Assembly (NCBI RefSeq): GCF_037975245.1
Contig: NC_092574.1
Location: 24,518,713 to 24,582,712 of the forward strand
Source of the DNA: Apostichopus japonicus
Taxonomy: Eukaryota; Echinodermata; Holothuroidea; Aspidochirotida; Stichopodidae
DNA: 64,000 nucleotides
Reading direction: 5' to 3'
This document shows, one piece after another, positions 38,146-51,680 of this stretch; the first letter of the stretch is position 1; each line of letters opens with the position of its first letter. The notes under the pieces are model-generated. The model ran no database searches. It was given only the letters and a program-made list of their open reading frames with translations, and had not been told where the DNA came from. The position numbers and the translations under genes are program-made.

Positions 38146-41100
38146 CTCCTTATTAATATTTAATTAGGTAATACTGATCATTTTCGAAGGTCAATTTCAC
38201 AGTCATTAGCCAATTAATATGTCTGGTACTAACTGAATTTGATGAAAGAAAAGTGTCTAGTCCAATCTTTATTAACAAAAGACACAAAAAAGGAGTAAAA
38301 TGGAATTTTGGCCATATTTTCCGAATCTAAATCAACCACTTTCGAAGTGTTTAGAATTTTTTTTTGGTTCCGAGTAATGTAGTGACTGTCCCGTTTCACG
38401 GCGGTACGTAATGCGCGAAATGCTTTAACTAAGCGTGATAAAACTATTTTTGAAATGAATTGCTTATATCAATGCTTATATCGTATGATAACAGGAACTA
38501 TTCATGGCCGTGAAATGACTTCTCTGTGGTGGATAGGGGCATAAGGACGCCTGGAGATCATGAAATTCTCACTGGCAATACATCGGTTTGGTACATCCAC
38601 ACATAACAATACATGCAAGCAATGCCATATCGTAACAATCGCTACTTATAGCACTACTTGCTGAAATCAGCCACTCAACACTGGTTTGAATTTATCAACA
38701 GCAATAATTTATTTAGAGACTCTCATGAGATGGACCCATGCTGGTGCTCTTCCAAGTTCAAGCCCTGCCACTACAAAGACTACAAGCCCTGCCAGTGCCC
38801 CTTCAAATTCACCCTCCTGAAATTGTACATGGGGTTTCTAGTAAGCAGCCTATGGAGCCTTGATGGTATCGAGACAGGGGAGTTTTTACTGGGTATATTT
38901 CCAACATAGCTATAGTTTTGTGGAAACATGCAGATTATACAACAGGGAATTAAATTTGACACCTGAGAGGGCAATTTGGCTTAAAAATGGCCAGACAAAG
39001 CTCTAGTTCACCCACTGAAGAGAGAGTGGTTGCCACTGTGACACCACGATGAGGTCAGCTTTGTTGGACATTTGCATGGTCAGAGATTTTTTTTTTTTAA
39101 GAATGACAACACATTTACATAATAATTATTCATATGATATATATATATGAAATTACATCTTAAATGGGTAATTTAACACGTTTGTGATAATGTAACGACG
39201 GGTCAAGTCGACACCAGGCAGTTAGAACTTTTTAGAAAAGTACATATAATTTCTAAAATATATTCACGGTGAAAAAACTGTTTGATTGTAGACTAACCAG
39301 GAGGAAGTGAGTTTCCATGCAGAAACACTATATCAATATAAACTATACGGTAAATATACGTTTAACTGTAAATAAATTGGACACAAGGTCAGACATAGGC
39401 TAATTTGAATCGTGTTAAAAATTCCCTTTTGTAAACCTATAGTGACGTGCGAGCAAACAGCACCGTCATTAACAATACACATTCTCTTATAGTTAACTAT
39501 CCCATTATATATCATAAAGCTAACAATACGCCTAACCCAAACCGAAAAAGTCGTTATTGTGTTGAAGCAATTCTTGCATGACTGTCGATTCATGGTTACA
39601 GTAGCTGAACAAGACATTTTGAGGCCTATTCACAATGTTGAAAACTGGAATTGCTAAGGTTACAAGTTAATGCATTTGATTGTGAGTTGAGTCGCAATCA
39701 AAACTATACCTTGGATATACTCTTAATTTATGGCTTAACTACCATTATATGATGGACCTTGTTGGGTGAGTGGGGGGGGGGGGGGTTCCTATACTTTCTG
39801 GTCAAGTTAGAGATCAACTAATGAAGAAGTGAAAATTGTGCACATTTTTGACTTTCGTCCCAGTTTAGGGTGGATTTAAACCTAATAAGTCTCTATATAC
39901 TCAGCAGTATATAAATATCATGTTTCTTTCAAAATAAAGGCAAGGAACTGTTCATACTGTCAGTACGAGTGCTTGGGAAGAATGATAAAAGAGGATAGTA
40001 TGGCTGGTATAGGAATGAGGTAATTGTCCCAAAGGGCTTGCCATGAAGTACTCTAATTCAACCGATTCACGCAGAGATTACAATAACTACTGTAAATCTT
40101 AAAGTTATATAATGTATATAGCTTAGCTTGGTACAAGAACAAATTAAAAGAGGGCATTAATATGGAGTTGAAATGACTTTGAATTGAATTTATGGAATTC
40201 TCTTTAAAAATCTAGACATTACTAAGGAATATAAAATGAAATGATCATCTGTTTATAGTTTATTTATTCAATATAACTTAATACTCCAAGACGTTATAAC
40301 GTTTTGATGAAATATCAATTAGTTGAGAAATTGAAGAATAATTATTGATTTCTTGATGCTGGTCCTGTTCGTTGATTGATCTTTATAGTAATATATATGA
40401 GAGGATTAATGAAAGCCATTTGTGGACAGGAATAATAAAAAGAAGATAACAGAAATGTTCAAACTGATTTATTTTGTCATTCTGAGGTCAGTTATTTCTA
40501 TTATTATTTGTTCTCATAAATTGGGTGTATATTTAGATTCCGCTGTGTATATGCAGTTTACCGAAATGAAACAGATATTTTGTACACAATATATTTACCT
40601 CTAGTGCACAGTTTGTGTTGTTACGTCTGTTTTGTATATGGTGGTATCCAATTAATATATGTTTGAACAAGAGTGGATAGAGGGTGTGGGTCGAACCTCT
40701 TTTTCATAGCACACATAAATACAAAAGGAACATGTCCTAGCTGTTAGATCTGGTTATAGTTTCAGTTTCCGATCCTTCATTCCAGTATAAATAGCATAAA
40801 ATACAATTATGTTTAATAAGAGAGAATAAAACGTATGATAGATAAATTCCATAAAAGCGATTAAAGGCAAATTAAGAGTTAGTAAAAATACCATCAGTTT
40901 TCAAAGTGTTAGTCAACTGAAAAAATTAAGGAAATATAAATAAACATATATTAAATCAAATCATTTAAGAAACCATTTTGAATAAAAAAGATGCTCTGCA
41001 TAGAAATGAATTTGTGATCATTTTAACCCAATATTATGTTGGTGCTATTGCACGATGTCATAGAAGTATGATGCTTTCATCGGTTTGAGTGCATGTCTAT

Positions 41101-41620
41101 GTATGTATGGGTGTATGTACGTGTGTGTGGGTGGGTGTATGTATATGTGTGCGTGTGTCTGTGTGTTGTATGCGTGTATGTATTTACGTGTGTGTGGGTG
41201 TATGTATGTATGGGTGTATGTATGTGTGTGCGTGTGTCTGTGTGTTGTATGCGTGTGTGTATGTATGTTTGAATGATACCGATATCTGAATCCACAAGAT
41301 ACCATACTGATGAGCAACTTTTTGAAAAAATAATAATAATAATAATTCTAACTCTTTCATGTACAAAAGTAAGACGATAACTAATTAACCAATGAAATGA
41401 AAGTGAGAGCAACATACTGTAAATAATATGTAAATTAAATGATAAATATTCATGTACTAAAGAAAAAACAGACGTAACCAGCATAAAAAAAATAATAATT
41501 ATTCTTCAATTTCTCAACTTATTGATATTTATCAAACGTTATAACGTCTTGATGGAAAGTCGTTTGCTAATGATCCTTGTAAATTAACTGTGTTGATGTA
41601 GAATTTAAAGGCATTGTCGC

Positions 41621-41624
<4 letters not shown>

Positions 41625-41705
<81 letters not shown>
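41625..41705. repeat. (TA)n microsatellite in block C
   Basis: Pure TA of about 80 bp inside the inverted arm near the palindrome centre. Confidence 0.95.
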
Positions 41706-41709
<4 letters not shown>

Positions 41710-44581
41710 TGGCTTGACATATTTATGACTTTTGCAAATTGTCATCTTAAAATTGGACGTTTAGAAGTTAAGAATTTGATATTTAAGAATCATGTGGAGT
41801 GTTAAGTTATATTGAATAAGTACACTTACACAGATGATTATTAGTAATATCTAGATTTTTAAAGAGAATTCCATAAATTCAATTTAAAGTCATTTCAACT
41901 CCATATTTATGCCCTCTTTTAATTTGTTCTTGTACCAAGCTAAGCCATGTACATTTTATAACATTAAGATTTATAGTAGTGTGAATCGACTGAATTAGAG
42001 TACTTCAAGGCCAGCCCTTTGGGTTAATTTCCTCATGCTTATACCAGCCATACTGTCTTCTTTTATCATTCTTCACAAGTACTGATCGTACTGACAGTAT
42101 GAACAGTTCTTTGCCCTTATTCTGATAGAAACATATTTATATACTGATATTATCAGTACGAGTGCTTTGAAATATAACATGAGTGTATAGATACTTATTA
42201 TGTTTAAATCCAACCTAAACTGGGACGAAAGTCATAAATATGCACAATTTTCACTTCTACATTAGTTGATCTGTAACTTGACCAGCAAGTATAGGACCCC
42301 CCCCCCCACCCAACAAGGTCCATCATATATTGAGTATATTCAAGGTATAGTTGGATTGCGACTCATCTCACAATCAAATGCATTAACTTGTAACCTTATA
42401 TTCACTTAGCAATTCCAGTTTTAAACATTGTGAATACGCCTCAAAATGTCTTGTTCACCTAACCATGGATCGACAGTCATGCGAGAATTGCTTCAACACA
42501 ATAACGACTTTTTTTGGTTTGGGTTAGGCGTATTGTTAGCTTTATGATATATTATGGTATACTAAACTAAGAAATCATATGTGTATTGTGAATGACGGTA
42601 TTGTTTGCTCGCAAGTAACTACAGTTTTACAAAAGGATTTTTTTAACACGATTCAAATTAGCCCATGTCTGACCTTGTGTCCAATTTATTCACAGTTAAA
42701 CGTATATTTACCGTATAGTATATATTGATATAGTGTTTCTGCATGGAAAATCACTTCCTTCTAGTTATTGTATACAAGCAAACGGTTATTTCACCGTGAA
42801 TATATTTTAGAAATTGTATGTACTTTTCTAAAAAGTTCCAACTGCTTGGTGTCGACTTGACCCGTCGTTATCTTAACACAAACATGTTAAATTACCCATT
42901 TAAGATGTAATTTCATAAACTTATGTCATCGTATGACTAATTATTAGGTTGCCTCAAAGCATCTATTGATGTAACCAATCTACGCAGGGAATGTTAACTT
43001 CACGTTTCTGATACGGTTCTTCTTTATTTGTCAATTAAGAGTCAAATCTTATTTCTCTGCTTTTGATAACTATTAATTTCACAAATTACCTTACATTTCA
43101 CCCATGGGTTGATTGTATCATAACTGGCCTAGTTGAAACATACAACAAAACAACTCAGACTGTACGTCATAATGTCGTATGCATATTACGGCTTACTATT
43201 TGATATGGACCAGATTTGGTCAATAAGTACTGCAGTCAAAACAAGCATGACAACAATATAAAGGTTAAACAGGTTTACAGAATATGTTATGTACAGTTTT
43301 TGTAAAGTAAACTAAGTATGTACCATAATTTTATTCTATAGGGCTACTGTGGCAAATTTACCCCAATTTAACCATAGTTTACCTCTGTAAGACTAGGGTA
43401 ATATTTTTTTTTGCTGGGAGCATATATAAATTGTTCCTTATATCTTATTTAGGGTGATATATTATTATACTCATGTACTTTTTAACTGCTCGACCAAATT
43501 TTCCTGCCATTCCTGGACTTGCCTTCATTCTGATTTACCTCAAGTCTTTTCATTCTGTATAAAAGTTATGTTTTGTTGCGTTGCTATTTTCTTACAGTTT
43601 AAGTTTCAAAGATTTATGTAATATTAACGAGGAATAAAGAGACCAAAATAAAATTCGTGTCATTTCTAAGAAAAAAAGTTCTCTGACCAAAACTCCCTTA
43701 AAGCTAACCTTATGGTGGTGTCACAGTGGAAACCATGCACTATCTTTTCAGTGGGTAAACTAGAGCTTTGTCTGGCTATGTTTAAGCCAAAATGCCCTCT
43801 CAGGCTCTCACGTGTCAAATTTAATTCCCTGTTGCATAATCTGCGTGTTTCCACAAAACTAGCTATGTCGGATATATACCCTTTAAAAAAGTCCCCTGTC
43901 TTGATACCAGTGTTGAGTGCCTGGTTTCAGCGAGTAGTGCTATAAGTAGCGATTGTTACGATACGGCATTGCTTGCATGTATTGTTATGTGCGGATGTAC
44001 CAAACCGATGTATTGGCAGTGAGAAATTCATGATCTCCAGGCGTCCTTATGCCCCTATCCACCATATACGATATAAGCATGGAGTTCCATGATATAAGCA
44101 ATTCAATTCCAATAGTTTTATCACGCTTAGTTAAAGCATCTCGCGCAACACGTACCAACGTGAAACGGGAGAGTCACCACATTACTCGGAACCTGTATTC
44201 GTAACCTGTATTCGTGTGCGTCTTTATTTTCCGTGAAGTTGACTTCGTTACAGGAGGATTTGAAGAGAAATGGATACTTATTCGTGGTAAAGGATTTTTT
44301 CCAGCGAATTCTAGTTTTCAAAATTGGAAATAATGATATTCATGCCCCCCCACCCTCGAAAAAAACAACAATTTTTCCAAACAGATCCAAAGTGGTTTAT
44401 TTACGTTCGGAAAATACGGCCAAAATTCCATTTCCACTCTTTTTTTGTTGTGTCTTTTGTTAATAAAGATTGGATTAAACACCTTTCTTTCATCAAATTC
44501 AGTTACTACCAGACATATAAATTGGTTAATGACTGTGAAATAGACCTTCGAAGTTTAACCTAATTAAATATTAATGAGGAG

Positions 44582-44589
44582 TGACGTCA
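44582..44589. promoter_or_regulatory. CRE-like palindrome TGACGTCA upstream of copy C
   Basis: TGACGTCA about 205 bp before the ATG at 44794. It is retained although copy C is otherwise the most diverged complete copy, which makes it a candidate shared promoter element. Confidence 0.4.
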
Positions 44590-44793
44590 AGAAACCCCGT
44601 TCATATTCTACAAGAATAAAAAGCACTTTTCGTACCGCTGGGGACTTACAGTTTAAGTTAATCCGTGTTTGCGACTGTTTGTTCATGCGTGACGCACTCT
44701 TGGGCACCAGTTAGGGAAGTAACAGTCACAGTCATAGCGTACGGTACCTTCTGACACAACAACATCACTCCGTAATACGAAGCCGAACTGACA

Positions 44794-47664
44794 ATGGAGG
44801 ATAAAAAAAACTTGGTCAATGATGGTAAGCCATCTGATTTAACATCAGACAGGATTAATTAACAAACATTACATCATATGATAATTTCGTCCAAAAGTGT
44901 TTTCTTTAACAAAATGGACTAAATGTTTACACTTAACTTATGTTCTTATGCTTTTGTCCATGTTTTCCAGACCAACTTCAGATTGACGAGCCGCGACAGT
45001 ATCCCGGACCACAATATCCCGAACCACAATATCCCGAACCACAGTATCCCGGACCACAAAATCTCGGAAGTACCAACACCGTGATTACGGCACAACCGGT
45101 ACCACATGTACCTCAGGTAATATGTTTTTATTACATTCTGAAAGCTTTATTTGTTTCAGCAAAAAATCTAATTCAGAATTATTTCGTAAATATCTCTTCA
45201 ACTTCCTTTGACACTACTTCTTACTGATAGTTGATTAACGGTGTTAAATGGGTCTATTTACAGTGTTATTGAGTATAGTCAATGACTTTGTACTCGAGCC
45301 AGACTCGAGTTACATTTTGTGACTCAACTTCAGATAATCAGATAGTCAGTAGTGACAAAACTTGACTTGACTTAGCGATAAAATCATATGACTTTTGACT
45401 AGGCTTGAACATATTTGACTTGTTGACTTTTCCAGAGTAGACGCTAACAAATTGTTTGACACCAAGAAAATGGAAAGAAAGGCTAAGTAAGAGAAGATCG
45501 AAACTAACATTCATTGTTTCTTTTATCTTCCACGACACAATGGGAGACATATGTCGTTTATTGCGCCTCAAAGTGTAGCCATTTTTTGTTTGGTATTAAC
45601 TACCACGACATAATTGCAAGTATCGATATGTAAGAGGGGATGACGTATGATGTGACGTCACAAACAAATCGAAGATGGAGACAAAAGATACAATTATGAG
45701 AAAAAAAGACGATATGGCATCAGTTAATAATTTAATATTTGTTTGGTATGGTATTTTCTGATGTTTCCCTAACTGGGTTTGCATGTACTATATTAGTAAC
45801 ATTAAGCATAAGTAGGCCAAACTGAGTATCCCTTCCCTTGACGATATGATGTATTCAGAATGTTTCAACTTTGTGTTAGTATGTGTAACGAGTTAAAAAT
45901 ATAAATTTGTTATTTATGGCAGTGTGTAATTTTAGAACCTCCTCCCCCATCCCCCCACCACCACCACCTCCGATGGTACAATATGAGTTATGTTGGCTGT
46001 ACAGAGTTAGTAACTGTCGTCAGACAACGATCATGTTTCATGACTTTACTGTAACGTATGTCATTCTTTCATGTACTGTATCGAGAGAGGGAGAGCTACA
46101 GAGTGGGGAGAGGTTAGAGTACAAGTTTTAAAATAACGTTCGGCTGCTTTCTAATGCAAATGACTAATCTTGTAGAATTAACTCGTCTCATAGCATTGCA
46201 ACTGGAGCTCACGAAGCAAGTCAACCACATGACCGATATCATTACTTCACCAAGATGCAGCCTTTTTGTATTTGAGCTGGTTGATTTCTGTTAAGGCTAT
46301 ACCTCTATGTAGTGCACATCACTTTAGTTGCTGCTAGAGTTGGGTTTTGTCTCAATTACTTACAATCAAATGAATTAACTTTTAACTTGAAATGTCTCGA
46401 CTTGTGACTTGGATTGGCCTGCGATAAAATCAATTGACTTGTGAGTTGGTGACTTGACTTAACTTCATATTCGAAAATCAGACGAATTGTGACATGACTT
46501 AACAATTTGAAACCCGAATTAGGGACAAAACTAGAGATTTATAAAATATGGAATTCATACATCTACAATGTACAAAATATATGCACCTTATATTCACTTA
46601 GCAATTCATATTTCCAACATTGTGCATAGGCCTCAAAATTTCTTGTTCACCCAACCATGAATCAACAGTCATGCAAGAGTTGCTCAACATAATAACAACT
46701 TTATCGAAAGGCTTCAAACTTCCTTGTGTACCCAACCATAAGTCAACAGTCATACAAGGGTTGCTCAACATCAAAACAATTTGATTATTTATAATCTATG
46801 ACTATAATCAGCCACAATAAATCGGCACGACGCCCTCAATAATAAATGGAAAAACAATTACTCTATTAAAAATTTAAAGATTTTTTCCTGTATCCTTCTT
46901 TTACAGATTTTTCGTGGCTCGGATGCTTTGAAAACTCATATAAGGATCAAGGTCATATTGTCCTTGATGCTGTCCATCTTTTTCTCTTTGTTCATCTGGC
47001 CTTTGTTCTTCACCATTCCGGCTATAGTATTTGTTTATTTGGTCAGTATTCTGAAGACAATATTTAGATTACGGCTGTTTGTATTATATAAAGGTATACA
47101 CGTGACTGGTAGTTTGAAACAGCGTCGACTACTATGTCGCCTGTTAATGTTAGTTTGACTAATCCAATCGAGTATAACTCTAAATAATTTTGCAATCCCA
47201 TGATGGACGTTTTTACCATGACACCCTTTATTTCCATCGATTACAATTTTTCTCACATTTCTATCATTCAGGTACATGTTTTGCTCTTTGCGAGTTATTT
47301 ATTCTAATACGAACAAGTGTCTGAAGGCGATGGCGATGTTAGAAACGAATGGCAACAATTGAAATCAATATTGCAAGTTTTAACATCCTCAACACTGAGG
47401 CAACACTGATGGCCACACTGACTAATAAATATAATTAAAAGTCCCCAAGTGTGTCTCAGGTAATATATAACATTGCTCGCATGTTATTTATTTTTCCTTT
47501 CTCCGTCATTTCTACAGGCTTTGACTGAAATTGACACCAACATCTACAAATCTAGGGACTACGCAAAGCTCGCAGCCATTCTGACATGCGCAGCAGGTGG
47601 AATTTACCTAATTGGGTTGATTATATCTGGCGTCATTTATAACAACAACTACGTTGTCTACTAA
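44794..47664 (+). CDS. CD225/dispanin-like membrane protein, copy C (4 exons, inverted)
   Basis: Exons on the plus strand: 44794-44824 (MEDKKNLVND), 44971-45116, 46907-47041 and 47518-47664 (TAA). They splice to 152 aa with the same phases as A and B (phase 1 after exon 1, phase 0 elsewhere). Exon 2 reads YPGPQ YPEPQ YPEPQ YPGPQ, then the conserved QPVPHVPQ end. Exon 3 is two codons shorter than in A and B and starts IFRGSDALKT. Its hydrophobic segment ends PAIVFVYL. Exon 4 begins ALTEIDTNIY and ends NNNYVVY. It is the most diverged complete copy, and its intron 3 (about 475 bp) lacks both insertions seen in B. This is the most compact and probably most ancestral gene structure here. Two hydrophobic segments and the family fold are seen; function is inferred. 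Confidence 0.7.
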
Positions 47665-48099
47665 AATGGAAAATAAAGGTATCATGTAGAATCAAATAGT
47701 TTAACTTTACACAGAAATGTTTTTAATCTTAAAGCTGTTTTGCTTCATACTACCTGAAGGGACCTGAAGGATAAAGGGGAAGGTTACGAAATTGAGTGGT
47801 CAATCCTCAAGCAATCCAACACCCTACTACTTAACGGGACCACACAATGCAGCCTGTGCCTGGAGGAGAAACTCGCGATCATCAACGCACACTCTAAGAA
47901 GGAAAGAATTCTTAACAAACGAACAGAACTAGTATCTAAATGCAGGCATTTAAGATCACTCAACAGTACCAGAAAAAAGCCTTAACATACATGTATATAT
48001 ATAGGGAGTACTAGGCTTCAGTATATCACTTGCCTGAAGATCGCTACGGCGTGAAACTTCGAGTAGCAAGATCCGATCCACCAATTTTGTGATAAATTT

Positions 48100-48133
<34 letters not shown>

Positions 48134-48212
48134 TATATATAGATATATATAGATATAGATATATATATATATAGATATAGATAGAAATATATAGATATAT
48201 ATATATATCCCG

Positions 48213-50200
48213 GTGGTGGCTGGAAGTTTTTCACTGTTCTGGATTTTACAACTCATTACGATTTCAATTATATATATTCATTTGCCTTTGTCGTTTACCT
48301 CCATTTCATTAACAAAGTCTGTTCAAAGATAGAGCAATATGAAAAGTGGGGAATACTAATGTTTGGTAAAGCATTTTAAGAATATTCTGAGAAAAGTAGT
48401 GCTTCAACTTAGAAATAATTTTAATTATAATGAATACAAGTGGTCCTAATATTGAACCTCGAGGAACACCACAGCGGATTTCAGCATAGTCAGATATAAT
48501 GTTCTTATACGAAGTATTCTGTAAACGTTTCGATAAGTATAGCTTTCCATCCAGTAAAAGGGTTGGTCCTCTAATGCCGTAGAATGATATCTTGTTTAGA
48601 ATAATACATTGGTCAATGGTATCAAAAGGTTTTGATAGGTCTTAGAATATACGAATTCATGTTTTCTTCTAATCAAGGCTGTGGTGTAATTTATCAATGG
48701 CATCTGCCAGGGCAAGCTCAGTTGAGTGACCAGGGCGGAACCCAAATTGTTCCTTGCATAGTATGTTATGAGCATGGAGGAAATTTATCATTCTGTTGGA
48801 CATGAGACGTTCGATACTTTTGGAAAAGTAATAGAGATTGGTCGGTAGTTCTCGTAGATATTGGATTCCCCTTTCTTAAAAAGGGGAAAGACCTAAGCAA
48901 TCTTCAGCTTATCTGGGAATACCCCAGTGGTGAACGATATGTTACAGATTTGAGTAAGAGGGGTGACAATGAAAAGTAATACCCGCTTAACAACATCTGG
49001 CTTGAAATCATCATACCCAGCTGCTTTCTTTGGCTTTAAGCAATGATTTGCTACAAGTAAAAATTCCTCCTCCCTGACAGGGTAGGTAAAAATAGTGTTT
49101 CGCATACTATAATTATTTTATATAGGGTTGTTTGATTTTACAGTATGATTGATTTTGGTGGCAAGTGAGGGTCCAAGGTTAATGAAGAAATTGTTACAGC
49201 CGTTTGCAATTTCTTGATCGTCGCTGGTTTCGTGATCGCCGTCTTTGAAAACAGATGGGTACAATTATTTCTAACGGTCTCACTCTAGAACCTCATTGAT
49301 TACGTCCCAGGTATCATTTACACTATTGTTTCTATCTTTGAATGTGTTGTCAAAATATAAACTTTTAGAGAAATCTATCGTGTGGTTTAACTTTTTTCGG
49401 TAAGCAACATAAGTTTCTTTATTGCTATTTGGAGGAGCTTTTGATAATATTCTGTAGATATGTGTTTTTTCTTTTAATAGATTTAAGTTTATCCTTAGTT
49501 ACCATGAATGTTTTCTCTTGCGTCTATTTCCTTTAGTAATTAACAGATGATGAAAATACTTATTATAAATTTAATTAAAAGTGTTAAAGAATGAGTTGTA
49601 AGCTGAATTAGTATCAACTTTAGTTAACACCTCATTCCATGTGTCCTTGTCAATATCATCAATAAATGTATGTTGAATCTGTTAAAATTTCGTATATGAA
49701 AGGATTCTTTTGTCTTATTGTCTTGTCAAGAACCTTTCGGAATATAGGCATATGATCACTTAAATCAGTAATGAGTTTGCCTGTAGTGAGAGAGGAATTA
49801 ACATTCGTTATTATGTTATCAATAACAGTAGCTACATTACTACTAAGACGAGGAGATTTTGTTATCGTAGGATAAAGCCCGTACGAGTACATAATGTTTA
49901 AAAAATCTCTAGACTTACTAAAATTGGACAAGTTAATGTTCTAATATCCCATAATATACGTAGTACTCTGGTGATTGGTTATAGTGAGAAATATGTTTTC
50001 CATGTGTGTCTTAAAATCAGCCAATGAGCCATTTGGTGGTATGTACACTACACCGATGATGGAATTCTCATTATGGGGTGAATTGCCTTGGAATGATATA
50101 AACTCCGAGTTAACCTGATATTACTTTTTATTGACGTCGGCCTAAAACTGGGAGGTTCTGACAAGGATTTCTCGTCTTGACTTCAACCCTATGATATGCG
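48213..50200 (-). mobile_element. Non-LTR retrotransposon (CR1/L2-like), copy 4, degenerate
   Basis: Minus strand, in block C, the inverted counterpart of copy 3. The RT region 49105-48640 includes LTQICNISFTTGVFPDKLKIA, NYRP-type and GHST-type boxes. Endonuclease remnants are at 49931-49659 (NVATVIDNIITN, LSDHMPIF). The FADD segment is deleted near 48415. The antisense SINE-like tail at 48213-48300 abuts the TA tract at 48100-48210. Confidence 0.75.
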
Positions 50201-51504
50201 TTGTTCATATTATGGCAAACGACAACAAATAAACATGACGTCACACCCATATATGGGTTGTATATCAATCAAGGTAGCCACAGCAAATAAAAGAAGCTCG
50301 AACCAAATCCCTGCAGTGATAACGGAGCCCGAACAGCCTGATGAGGAGTTCGGCATCGAGTTTGAGTAAAATGAGAATTTTCAAACATTCTAACACAACT
50401 TTAAATGTGAATAACTTAACAATTTGAATGGCATAGGCTGTATTAATTCAGATGATCTTGATCACTCAAGTTTGTTTTAATACATGCATCATGCATGATA
50501 TGAACTTGAAAGATTTACTCATATTTATCCATTTCCAAGTACGGTCTAGTACTTTCTAATCTTTTAGCTGCTATTAAGCCTATTCTCTCTTTCATTTCCT
50601 ACGGAAACCTGTCACATCCCAAAAGCGTTGAAGAAACATCGAAGTGGAAAGCATACTTCACTTTTGTTTTCAAAGGTTGCTTATATCATTTAAGATGTAT
50701 AGGCTATGTCAGAAATCATTTCCAACAGATCTCCGACAGCCCATATCCAACGAAGCAGATCAAGATACTTCTGCCTTCGGATCTTAGAAATGCATACGGG
50801 GGTGTTTAGACAGAGATTAGGGTCACCCGGGGACAAAAACTCAATCCGCGAATAAATGGGGAAACGAATCGCCCCCCCCCCCCCCACCAAAAAACAATGT
50901 TTGACCGATTGAAATATATTAACATGGCACGACCACAATAATGAACGGGCTCCGTTGTACTGAGTTATTTGATATACATAGTACGGTTTGGGATAAGATC
51001 TTCAAATGTTCTTTAATCGTTATCTGGCGTCTTCTACGTACCAACTTTAATAAAGATAGTTTATCGAATGGTATAGGATTTAATGTTGAAATTTAAAATG
51101 ATTGAAAGTCTAAGAAGTTGTCAACTGATTTTCTCTAAGACATTCATCCCCCCCCCCCAACTTCCCCTCCGCCTCATTCCCGCCGTATAGGCCTAATATC
51201 AAGATAGTTATGTAGTATCAAGATCGAAGTTGAAGTCTTCTCTTGTAATCAGTCTTCTTATATAGCCTATACGTAGTAGTGTCACGGTGTCCTCTAGTCA
51301 TGTATTTGGGAGAAATTGTCGTTTTTCTTTGACAAACATCTCTTGAGAAATTTGAATATATGCAAGTCGTTCGGTTATCAGATCGAGGATCTCCGTATAG
51401 CTGACGGCGAAGTAGAAAACATTTCAATAAAACTTCAAGTACACCAAAACACCTGATAACAACCGTGACCATGATCCATGTACAGCGTTTATACATGATA
51501 TAAA

Positions 51505-51614
51505 TATATATATATATAAATATATATATATATTTATATATATATACATACATATATATATATAAATAAATAAATATATATATATATACAAATATATATA
51601 TATATTTATGTACA

Positions 51615-51656
<42 letters not shown>

Positions 51657-51680
51657 GTATATATATATATTTATATATAA
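51505..51680. repeat. (TA)n/(TAAA) tract between blocks C and D
   Basis: TA with AAATA interruptions, at the junction where the block C flank ends and copy D intron 2 homology begins. Confidence 0.9.

Larger units (their letters stand above)
25800..40634 (+). repeat. Segmental duplication block B
   Basis: Same order and orientation as block A: non-LTR element (plus), CD225 exon 4 to exon 1 (minus), then upstream DNA to a TTACGTCTG stretch near 40620. It extends further left than A in this window: 25800-26640 matches the inverse of about 51480-50690. Private to B is the DIRS element at 29895-35250. About 380 bp of intron 2 present in A (about 2456-2847) is missing here. Confidence 0.7.
41045..51480 (-). 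repeat. Segmental duplication block C (inverted relative to A and B)
   Basis: Reads as the inverse of block A/B: CA/GT-rich stretch (41085-41270 reads as GTGTGTATG-type DNA), upstream region, CD225 gene C on plus, non-LTR element on minus, then 50690-51480 matching the inverse of 26640-25800. It lacks the hAT-like and DIRS insertions of B and the ~170-bp Cys-rich ORF segment of A and B. A (TA)n tract interrupts it at 41625-41705. Confidence 0.65.

Noticed and set aside
41045-41484. ORFs rich in Thr/His or Cys/Val/Tyr on both strands
   Set aside because: Produced by CA/GT-rich simple sequence shared with block A near 7200.
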